Position numbers and translations under genes: made by a program. The notes under the pieces were generated by a model, which was not told the DNA's origin, did no database searches, and saw only the letters and a list, made by a program, of their open reading frames with translations. Shown here one piece after another: positions 6,540 through 12,259 of a DNA stretch of 12,259 nt (position 1 is its first letter; each line of letters begins with the position of its first letter). The stretch spans positions 1-12,259 of the forward strand of contig JAEOTU010000247.1 in assembly GCA_016839665.1 (NCBI GenBank). The letters are read 5' to 3'. This DNA is from Candidatus Hodarchaeota archaeon (GTDB lineage Archaea; Asgardarchaeota; Heimdallarchaeia; Hodarchaeales; Hodarchaeaceae).

Positions 6540-7733
6540 CTAAATTTCTCCCCAATTCTTTACAAAACTTGTATAGAATTCCATAGCTTTGACAAGATGT
6601 CCAACTGGAACTTGATCATCAGGAGTATGAGCATATTTCTCATAACCTGGGCCAAAACCAATCGTTGGTATATTGAAGATACCTTTAGTTGCTGCGCCAT
6701 TTGTTGAGAAACGCCAATGATAAAGCGTCGGTTCTTTCTCAAACTGAGTTTGATAAGCTTTAATAGCAGTTTGGACTAATGGATGAGACTCCTCCATGCG
6801 CCATGTGGGATAATATGCTTTTATAGGATAAACAAACCCGGCATCACTTTTGTATTCATACTCTGGTACAAAAACTTCTGCTTTTGCCGTTTTTACAGAA
6901 TTTAGACCTTCTATTTCGTTTACCACAGTTTCCAATGAGTCTTCTTGGTTTAGTCTTCGATCTACATGTATTGTCGAGCTATCAGCTGTAGCATTAATTG
7001 ATGGAGATGTAGAACGAATGTCCGTGACACTGATGTTAGCTTTCCCAAAAATTCCATCTATTGAGAGTCTTGAGTCCATCCCCTGAATGTCCAGCACAAT
7101 TGGCACAATCTTATAGATAGCATTATCTCCTAATTCTGGAGCAGCACCGTGACTGGAAATGCCTGTTGTACGTATTTTAATATCAACACGCCCACGATGC
7201 CCGATGGCGATGTTCAGACTTGAAGGTTCAGTGAGAACAACAGCCTCAGGTTTTATTCGACCTTCTTTGATGATATATTGCCAATTTAATCCTTCATATA
7301 TTTCCTCCTGAACAGAGGCAACAACCACGAGAGTAACATTTTCTGGTACTCCGATTTCTTTTAAAATTTTTCCAGAATAGATGGCTGAGGCAAGCCCACC
7401 TTTCTGATCACATGCTCCTCGACCGAATATTACTCCATTTTCAAATTTTCCTTTAAAGGGATCATGATTCCAATTTTCAAGATTACCAACTTCAACTGTA
7501 TCAACATGTCCATCGATAGCAAGTAGTCTCTCCCCTGATCCTAGCTGACCGAAAAGATTACCCATTTCATCAGTCCAAACTTTATCATAACCGATTTTTT
7601 CCATCTCTAGTTTAATACGTTCAATAACAGAACCCTCTTTTCCAGTTATTGATGGGATTGCAATTATTTCCCTTGTAAAGTCTATTACTTCGTTTATTAG
7701 GTTCATTGCTTTGTTTTCGATAATTTGTTTCAT
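6540..7733 (-). CDS. M20-family metallo-hydrolase, YgeY-like
   Basis: This is a dinuclear zinc amidohydrolase/peptidase fold that cleaves an amide from a small N-substituted amino acid or peptide. Counting from GTG 7769, metal and catalytic residues are His88 and Asp90 (DGHVD), Asp121 (GRGACDQKGG), Glu155 as general base and Glu156 as ligand (SVQEE), Glu181 (LTEPS) and His381 (AHTPDD). The dimerisation insert contains HRGRVDIKIR and SSHGAAPELGDNAIYK. The overall text (NWxxDP, GLNWQYII, ADSSTIHVDRRL, YYPTWRMEESHPLV, WRFSTNGAATKG, GFGPG) follows YgeY, the hydrolase named for bacterial selenium/purine gene clusters; DapE and ArgE are more distant. I prefer ATG 7733 (397 residues): AAGGGG at 7740-7745 lies 6 bases upstream; ATG 7736, ATG 7757 and GTG 7769 are alternatives. 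No YgeX, YgeW or selenium genes are present, so the substrate is open. Confidence 0.88.
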   Translation of the reverse strand: MKQIIENKAMNLINEVIDFTREIIAIPSITGKEGSVIERIKLEMEKIGYDKVWTDEMGNLFGQLGSGERLLAIDGHVDTVEVGNLENWNHDPFKGKFENGVIFGRGACDQKGGLASAIYSGKILKEIGVPENVTLVVVASVQEEIYEGLNWQYIIKEGRIKPEAVVLTEPSSLNIAIGHRGRVDIKIRTTGISSHGAAPELGDNAIYKIVPIVLDIQGMDSRLSIDGIFGKANISVTDIRSTSPSINATADSSTIHVDRRLNQEDSLETVVNEIEGLNSVKTAKAEVFVPEYEYKSDAGFVYPIKAYYPTWRMEESHPLVQTAIKAYQTQFEKEPTLYHWRFSTNGAATKGIFNIPTIGFGPGYEKYAHTPDDQVPVGHLVKAMEFYTSFVKNWGEI

Positions 7734-8022
7734 CATAATCCCCTTATCAGTTTTCATTGATTTTTTCACTATAATGGGTTACTCTGACCTTGCGATTATT
7801 TAACCTCTTTCTCCTTTGTTTAATAGTAATTTCATACCAATTTAGACCACTATTGGAACAATTTCTTTTTTATTGTACCAAGAACTAATTTTCTTCTTTA
7901 AATATGGATTTCTTAGAATAGAATTTTCTAATGGAACGATAAACATGATAAGAATTAAAAATCTAAGATCAAGCTCCTCAATTATTTATGGATTTTGAGT
8001 ACCATTAAAGGATGTAAAAAGG
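7734..8022. promoter_or_regulatory. Divergent intergenic region between M20 hydrolase and membrane protein
   Basis: No credible gene is seen. For the minus gene, GGTTAAATAATC (reverse complement of 7792-7803) could be a TATA box with a purine-rich BRE. It predicts a start near 7770. For the plus gene, TTTAAATAT (7897-7905) and ATTATTTATGG (7981-7991) are candidates. A short inverted repeat TTAGAA/TTCTAA is at 7913-7931. All are weak assignments. Confidence 0.3.
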
Positions 8023-8838
8023 ATGCCCTCACTCATCGATATTATATTTGCATACTTTATCTACTTCTTACCCAGCTTAACACTCGCTTTTATTTTTATC
8101 GTAATTGGTATGACTGTATATTTCTTTGGTAAAAAGGAAAATCTACGACTAATGGATAATACTTTCGAATTATTCAAGCTCAAGTCTGGAGATAAAGTCA
8201 CAAAACTCAAATTAGTCGAAAGGAGTACAATGGGTAGAACATACTTAATCGAACTACAACCAGAAGCTAAGCTAACAAATCTTAGGTTGCACCTTACTTT
8301 GGTGTACCGTCATCTCATTCTAAGCCGTATTGGAGCAGCTCTAAGGAGAAAAAAGGATTACCTCCTTCTGGAAGCAGATCCCAAAGATAAGATCGTAAAC
8401 CGTTATCAACTCGAAATTCTTCCAGGGCGTGAAGACAAAAGAATCAAAGCGTTGACGGATATGCTTGGTCAACTTGAGAAAATCGATATTGGTAGTCGCA
8501 AATTCGAAGAAGTCCTTAGTATCTGGGTTAATGATCCAGAGTTTTTCAAAACTATCTTTTCAAGAGAAACTCAAATTGCACGAAAGATTTTCGCTCAAAG
8601 AGATCAGATTGTACGCGTTTCCTTTTATCCACTATCAAGTCCATCCATCCGATTAGTGACAGAATTAAATGAAGGTGTTAGACCAAAATTATTATTAGAA
8701 ATACTATCTGATTTAACTACAGCAATTGTTTCTCTGGGGAGTAAAGGATTCTATTCAAAGCAAAAAACTTTAGGTATTGTTAAGGATAAGACAATTGAAG
8801 ATGATGAAAGAAAAATAGAAGAACGTTATAAAATATAA
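8023..8838 (+). CDS. Membrane-anchored protein of unknown function
   Basis: I do not recognise this 271-residue protein. Residues 6-35 form one strongly hydrophobic segment (FAYFIYFLPSL...FIVIGMTVYFF) followed by basic KKENLR, so the N terminus should be outside and the rest in the cytoplasm. The soluble part (about 37-271) is mixed alpha/beta: KVTKLKLVERSTMGRTYLIELQ suggests strands, then two Arg/Lys-rich helical stretches (LRLHLTLVYRHLILSRIGAALRRKK, split at 86-110) and a charged tail DDERKIEERYKI that may form a short helix. No catalytic motif is visible. AAAGGATG lies about 8 bases before the ATG, a usable ribosome binding site. It is convergent with the two-gene unit at 8854-10011, 15 bp away. 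Coding status is supported by length, codon pattern and ribosome site, not by homology. Confidence 0.7.
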   Translation: MPSLIDIIFAYFIYFLPSLTLAFIFIVIGMTVYFFGKKENLRLMDNTFELFKLKSGDKVTKLKLVERSTMGRTYLIELQPEAKLTNLRLHLTLVYRHLILSRIGAALRRKKDYLLLEADPKDKIVNRYQLEILPGREDKRIKALTDMLGQLEKIDIGSRKFEEVLSIWVNDPEFFKTIFSRETQIARKIFAQRDQIVRVSFYPLSSPSIRLVTELNEGVRPKLLLEILSDLTTAIVSLGSKGFYSKQKTLGIVKDKTIEDDERKIEERYKI

Positions 8839-8844
8839 GATGAG

Positions 8845-8874
8845 AAAGCTCTGCTAGCGAGATTGGCTTTTTTT
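8845..8874 (+). terminator. Hairpin plus T7 terminator
   Basis: AAAGC (8845-8849) pairs with GCTTT (8866-8870), and a CTC/GAG inner pair around GCTAGC strengthens the stem. Seven T (8868-8874) follow, then ATCTTTT. This is placed just after the stop of the + strand membrane protein and reads into the 3' end of the convergent gene. Confidence 0.5.
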
Positions 8875-9399
8875 ATCTTTTACGCCTGACTGGGCAAGTC
8901 TGACCCTTTCAATAATTTGGTGTCTTAAATCAAAAATATCTATTGATTTAGAAAATCGGTAAATCGGTAAATCAACGTATTCACTATCAAAATCATCTAC
9001 ATACAATTTAATAATATATCCTTTCGCTCCATAGTGAGAAGAAGCCACTGATAGAACTACCAATGAGAAATCGGCCCACTCATATTCGAATGATCGCTTA
9101 CCAATTTTTAAACAGAATCCATCTGGTTTTAAAATCATTGCTTTCCGAACATAGCGAGTGTGATAGTAGTAGGTTGCGATAACTGTTCCAACCAAAACAA
9201 GTCCTATCGTGAAGAGGTTGATAGGTATAGCAACAGCACCAACCAATTGGGTAGTAAACATTCCAATTGTTATGAAACCAAAAGACATAATGGTCAACAT
9301 AATTCCAAAAGAGAGCACGATAGAGAACCCCATTTTGGTTGTAAAACTTGTTACCCCTTCTTGTTCTGTACTTGAATCGTGAGTAATGGTTTGAGTCAT
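8854..9399 (-). CDS. Two-helix membrane protein with a possible PH-like cytoplasmic domain
   Basis: This 181-residue protein begins with a polar Ser/Thr-rich segment (1-22). Two adjacent transmembrane helices follow (about 23-47 and 51-78), so both ends face the same side, probably the cytoplasm. After basic RYVRKA comes a compact domain: MILKPDGFCLKIGKRSFEYEW (split at 88-108), VVLSV, YIIKLYVDDF, YVDLPIYRF, and the closing helix DIFDLRHQIIERV. Several strands, a W-x-D turn and a final helix recall the bacterial PH-like domains attached to paired helices (YdbS/YdbT style), but this is inference from shape only. ATG 9399 has GAGGGG at 9405-9410 with a 5-base spacer, and this site overlaps the upstream gene's stop TGA (9409-9411). 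The two genes are therefore very likely translated from one mRNA and may work together. Function unknown. Confidence 0.7.
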   Translation of the reverse strand: MTQTITHDSSTEQEGVTSFTTKMGFSIVLSFGIMLTIMSFGFITIGMFTTQLVGAVAIPINLFTIGLVLVGTVIATYYYHTRYVRKAMILKPDGFCLKIGKRSFEYEWADFSLVVLSVASSHYGAKGYIIKLYVDDFDSEYVDLPIYRFSKSIDIFDLRHQIIERVRLAQSGVKDKKSQSR

Positions 9400-9408
9400 T
9401 TTTACCCC

Positions 9409-10011
9409 TCAACCTCTTGACCAGAATTTAAAACTAAAACCTTTTCTCTCCATATTTTGTGGATGAAAGAGTTTTGCACCACGCCTAGCGATAAAACCAT
9501 CAGAGTTGAAAACTTGATCATTCTTCAGATCAGCAAAAACTAATCCAATTTGTCTCTCGTTAAATCGGTTAAAATGCCCCATCACTTTCTCAGGTGGCTT
9601 TCCATCTCCATAATACACTATCCATGACCATTCAAACTCCATAATATCCATAATGTTTCTGACATATCGTATCCAATCAACTATGGTGGACCATTTTACA
9701 TTAGTGGCATTTTGAACATTTATAACGGCACAGGAGACAACATAAGTGGGTGATGCTAAGAATGCAAAAGCTCTTGATAAAATAAATCCTTTTCCTTTCA
9801 CACCACCAAAAATTAACACATCTAATTCTTTTTTTGACTCGTTAAGTTTTTTATCCTTTGTTATCGTAGAAATATTAAAATCCCTAATAGCAGCGTCAAA
9901 ATTGGCAATCCATCTTCCTCCTTTAAAAAATAAGCAGGTTTCTATATAACGGAGATACTTTTCATTTTTAGAAAGCGTTGGTTGAATCACAATATTTCGG
10001 TATTCCTGCAA
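9409..10011 (-). CDS. Protein of unknown function, TTG start, operon partner of the two-helix membrane protein
   Basis: I do not recognise this 200-residue protein. It has no signal peptide and no clear membrane helix. The centre contains DVLIFGGVKGKG (64-75) and a long hydrophobic strand-like run AFLASPTYVVSCAVINV (83-99). Aromatic segments follow (WSTIVDWIRYVRN, FEWSWIVYYGDGKPPEK), and the tail is rich in Arg, Lys and Phe. The start is TTG 10011: an in-frame TAG lies 12 bases upstream, GGAG (10018-10021) lies 6 bases before the TTG, and the first ATG in frame is codon 121. GTG at 9990 is the only other early option. The following gene begins 9 bases after the stop, with its ribosome site overlapping the stop codon. 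AT-rich TTTATATA immediately upstream (10022-10030) may be promoter sequence, though it sits too close for a leadered transcript from TTG. Confidence 0.68.
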   Translation of the reverse strand: MQEYRNIVIQPTLSKNEKYLRYIETCLFFKGGRWIANFDAAIRDFNISTITKDKKLNESKKELDVLIFGGVKGKGFILSRAFAFLASPTYVVSCAVINVQNATNVKWSTIVDWIRYVRNIMDIMEFEWSWIVYYGDGKPPEKVMGHFNRFNERQIGLVFADLKNDQVFNSDGFIARRGAKLFHPQNMERKGFSFKFWSRG

Positions 10012-10053
10012 TAGTTTCTCCTATATAAATTATATGGCAAAAATTAGATCAAT

Positions 10054-10063
10054 AAAAAAAAAA
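10054..10063 (-). terminator. T10 tract terminating the permease transcript
   Basis: Read on the minus strand, the permease stop TAA is followed by C-rich CCCCTACTCCCCCC and then ten T in a row. Oligo-T tracts are the main intrinsic termination signal in archaea. It also separates the permease from the two-gene unit downstream. Confidence 0.65.
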
Positions 10064-10083
10064 GAAGGGGGGAGTAGGGGATT

Positions 10084-11925
10084 TTACTCAGGAGGAATAG
10101 ACGCGTAGATTGTCGTAAAGTCAACACCGCGTTTGCTGTAATAGTTCTTCATAACGAAGTAGATGACTGCACCGACTGCAATCAGGAGAATATACCACCA
10201 GAACCACCAATTAATATCACGAATGAAATCTGTCGATTCAAGTGGTATTAATCCGCCTATATCGGGGATGAATGGAGGGATGAACCCGAGAAGACCTGCC
10301 ATTGGTGCACCATCTGCAGTTGCATACGTTAGGACTCCAGCACTTGCGGGGCCGAGAATGAGTAGATCTATGTAGATGTTCAAGATCAGTGCGATAATAC
10401 CCATTATGACAACAGCTTCTCTACCAGCAATTTTGGGACGCCAACCGCTACGCTCATAAACATCCTTGAGCTTTCTGGGAAGAATAATCGCTGAAACACA
10501 CGCTGTTGTAAAGAATACCGCATCTAAGAGATCAGTTCCTCCTATAGAGCCACCTGGATTGAAAATGTCGTATAAGATGGGTACTGTTTCTCCTTCGCCG
10601 AGGAGCATTCCGAATCCTTTTTTACCAAAGATGTCTGCTTCACCAAAAGCACCGAGTAATGCAACAAAACAAACAAAGATGATAGCGTTTGTCGGTGAGT
10701 GCCATCGTTCATCAACCTTTGCGAATGCTTCGGGTAGAGCTCGGTCGAAGGACATTGCGAAGATGATTCGTGAAGAAGTCATTACAAATGGGGGTAAGTC
10801 GTTAGCAAGCCATAAGACAGCTGCTATTGCAAAGCTGATATTTAGGAGGTCTCCTAATCCAAGGAAGTTGAAGCCTGAGGAGGACATCATAGCGACAAAA
10901 GGCATCCAAGCACGATTGGGGAAGTCAGTACCACCAGCACCTTCACCATAACCCAAGTACGCTTGCGCCTGGAAAAATTTCCAACCTTCCGATCCAGCTA
11001 CAGTACCTTCGCCAACGGAAGCGGCCATTGCCATGAATGTACTAACTGTAACGTACACTCCAAGGATAATAAAGCCAGCTGCCAGATGTGAAATTGGTAA
11101 TGATCGATTTGCTTCCTTTACTTCACCTGCTGCGAAGGAGATTGCGGCATAACCAATCCATGCCCAATACGCGGCCATAACTGCTCCATTAACAGCTGTA
11201 ACATAGTCTGTTACTTCGTTGTCATTGATTCCTTGAGCTACTGCTTCGTCAATCCATTCAGCGGGAGTATAGGTTGTGAAATTTTCAATACCAGTGGCCA
11301 TGGTACCTGGATCAAGTGCACCTAGGATAAGGAACAAGTAGATTGTTAAAGTGATTACTGCGGGAATCCAAAACATTAAATGGAGGACTATCCCAGTCAT
11401 TGACGCTCCGAAGTATGCTAACGCTCCAAAACCGAATGTAAAGACAGCTCCTAGGACAAAGAGGGGTATTGGATCGAATAACCAATCAGTTATTGGCTCT
11501 AAAGCAGGAAGGGCAACTGGTAAGAAAAGACCGAAGAATTCTACTACTGCAACCGCGATAAGTCCATAGGATAATGCAATACCCATAAACTCAGCCCATG
11601 CAGCAACGAAACCAACTCCCGGAGAAATAGTTCTAGAGATATAGACGTATCCACCGCCTGCTCGTGGCATTGCAGTTGCCATTACTGCGAAGCAAAAAAC
11701 GGTGCATATTGCAGCTGCTCCAGTTATTAGAAAAGCAATAACTATGGGCTCAACTGGAAGCATATAGTTCTCTGGTTTGATCGGAGATGCACCAGCCGCT
11801 TGATAGACCTTCTTTTGCCATCCACCACCAATAACGTTGCTTAAGATGAAGATAGTAGCAGTGATGACCCCGATTTCTCGGACAAGACCTGTCGCATCCC
11901 TGACATAAGTTTTACTTTCACTCAT
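10084..11925 (-). CDS. APC-superfamily amino-acid permease
   Basis: This 613-residue integral membrane protein probably imports or exchanges an amino acid or amine. Helix 1 (about 18-36) carries the family's unwound glycine motif as NVIGGGW; MPRAGGGYVYISR (86-98) and FVAAWAEF (106-113) match helix 3; AYWAWIGYAAISFAAGE (252-268) is helix 6; and TSSRIIFAMSFDRALPEAF (383-401) is the cytoplasmic signature after helix 8, followed by HSPTNAI. About 12-14 helices are expected. It is longer than the usual 430-500 residues because of polar insertions after helix 1 (37-58), at 203-245, 302-340, 426-465 and 530-570. ATG 11925 has AAGGTGA at 11931-11937 with a 5-base spacer, the best ribosome site in the window. 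By eye its base composition is more GC-rich than its neighbours, which may reflect codon selection for high expression or transfer. The transported substrate is not readable. Confidence 0.92.
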   Translation of the reverse strand: MSESKTYVRDATGLVREIGVITATIFILSNVIGGGWQKKVYQAAGASPIKPENYMLPVEPIVIAFLITGAAAICTVFCFAVMATAMPRAGGGYVYISRTISPGVGFVAAWAEFMGIALSYGLIAVAVVEFFGLFLPVALPALEPITDWLFDPIPLFVLGAVFTFGFGALAYFGASMTGIVLHLMFWIPAVITLTIYLFLILGALDPGTMATGIENFTTYTPAEWIDEAVAQGINDNEVTDYVTAVNGAVMAAYWAWIGYAAISFAAGEVKEANRSLPISHLAAGFIILGVYVTVSTFMAMAASVGEGTVAGSEGWKFFQAQAYLGYGEGAGGTDFPNRAWMPFVAMMSSSGFNFLGLGDLLNISFAIAAVLWLANDLPPFVMTSSRIIFAMSFDRALPEAFAKVDERWHSPTNAIIFVCFVALLGAFGEADIFGKKGFGMLLGEGETVPILYDIFNPGGSIGGTDLLDAVFFTTACVSAIILPRKLKDVYERSGWRPKIAGREAVVIMGIIALILNIYIDLLILGPASAGVLTYATADGAPMAGLLGFIPPFIPDIGGLIPLESTDFIRDINWWFWWYILLIAVGAVIYFVMKNYYSKRGVDFTTIYASIPPE

Positions 11926-11960
11926 TTATGTCACCTTTGAGATATAACGATTTTTCATGT

Positions 11961-11975
11961 TTTTTAAAAGGTTTC
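11961..11975 (-). promoter_or_regulatory. BRE/TATA promoter of the permease gene
   Basis: On the minus strand GAAAC (11971-11975) followed by CTTTTAAAAA (11961-11970) resembles BRE plus TATA. A start about 26 bases downstream falls near 11940, giving a leader of roughly 15 bases that just contains the AAGGTGA ribosome site. Confidence 0.55.
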
Positions 11976-12022
11976 AAGATTTTGTGTTGTGTTATTTTCA
12001 CTGATTTCTCATTGAGTAACAT

Positions 12023-12049
12023 CACTTAGAAAAAAGATATTTCTAAGTG
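12023..12049. repeat. Inverted repeat, 10-bp arms
   Basis: CACTTAGAAA (12023-12032) is exactly reverse-complemented by TTTCTAAGTG (12040-12049), with a 7-base loop. It lies about 50-75 bp upstream of the permease TATA candidate. It could be a regulator site or an RNA hairpin ending a transcript from beyond the window. Confidence 0.6.
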
Positions 12050-12074
12050 CGAACTACAGTGTTTAATTAGGTTT

Positions 12075-12117
12075 AATGCTTACAATATGTTGAAATTACC
12101 TTTTAATTGTAAGCATT
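12075..12117. repeat. Inverted repeat, 12-bp perfect arms
   Basis: AATGCTTACAAT (12075-12086) is exactly reverse-complemented by ATTGTAAGCATT (12106-12117), separated by 19 bases. The 31-bp distance between equivalent points of the arms is close to three helical turns. This would suit a dimeric or paired DNA-binding protein; alternatively it is an RNA stem-loop. Confidence 0.65.
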
Positions 12118-12259
12118 CAGCACAAAAATTAACGCCCCAATAATTGCATTATAAACGTTTCGCCTAAAATACTCAAATCTTATCCATCAAAGAAAAGTGA
12201 AAGAGCATTCTTTAGCGATCAAGTAGCTCTCGATTATTATAAGTGTTGATTTCTATCGC

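Larger units (their letters stand above)
11976..12259. other. Gene-free stretch upstream of the permease
   Basis: No open frame with coding character is seen in these 284 bases, and with the promoter and leader the gap is 334 bases. It holds two inverted repeats listed separately. At the far end, minus-strand bases 12259-12212 could encode the last 15 residues of a gene ending in TAA, but this is too short to call. No tRNA or box-C/D-like pattern was recognised. Confidence 0.5.

Noticed and set aside
9098..9412. 104-codon open frame on the - strand
   Set aside because: It overlaps the two-helix membrane protein in another frame. The product is rich in Trp, Asn, Tyr and His in an unnatural mix, while the overlapping frame has helices, a ribosome site and domain shape.
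10038..10083. A-rich/G-rich tract as a low-complexity repeat or assembly artefact
   Set aside because: It sits exactly after the permease stop and reads as C-rich sequence followed by T10 on the coding strand, which is explained as a terminator.
10466..10951. 161-codon open frame on the + strand
   Set aside because: It lies wholly inside the permease gene on the opposite strand. Its product is Pro/Ser/Lys-rich without domain character and there is no ribosome site. It is a by-product of the GC-richer permease codons.
12212..12259. C-terminal end of a further minus-strand gene
   Set aside because: Only 15 open codons before TAA are visible and they carry no recognisable sequence.

Overview
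The window is archaeal in character. It is AT-rich and carries the C-terminal part of a coenzyme-F420:NADPH oxidoreductase. Purine-rich Shine-Dalgarno sites (AAGGTGA, GAGGGG, GAGGA) precede several genes, the best promoter looks like BRE/TATA, and an oligo-T tract probably ends one transcript. Surface-protein architecture (signal peptide, repeats, Thr-rich stalk, C-terminal membrane anchor) also fits archaea. An Asgard-type (Heimdall/Thor-like) mesophile is a reasonable guess from style, but no lineage marker settles it.

Layout. 1-480 (+): 3' part of an npdG-like F420 reductase. 488-2167 (-): an N6-adenine DNA methyltransferase with a TaqI/Eco57I-type specificity half and no nuclease. 2213-3502 (-): a secreted, membrane-anchored protein of three exact 108-residue repeats, each with an EF-hand-like Asp loop. 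3587-4999 (-): a group II PLP amino-acid decarboxylase. It is divergent from a class III aminotransferase at 5105-6493 (+), and the short gap between them holds an 18-bp palindrome and a pair of 8-bp direct repeats. 6540-7733 (-): a YgeY-like M20 metallo-hydrolase convergent to the aminotransferase. 8023-8838 (+): a one-helix membrane protein of unknown function. 8854-10011 (-): a tight two-gene unit of unknowns (a soluble 200-residue protein with a TTG start, then a two-helix membrane protein). 10084-11925 (-): an APC-superfamily amino-acid permease with a clear promoter and terminator. 11926-12259: no gene visible, but two consecutive inverted repeats upstream of the permease promoter.

Working picture. 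The decarboxylase, aminotransferase, M20 hydrolase and permease together suggest amino-acid or diamine metabolism: uptake, hydrolytic release of an amino acid, decarboxylation and transamination. The divergent decarboxylase/aminotransferase pair with a palindrome at the presumed transcription start is the best candidate for a co-regulated unit. The link to the hydrolase and permease is only by neighbourhood. Nothing in the window is a recognisable mobile element, CRISPR array or RNA gene.
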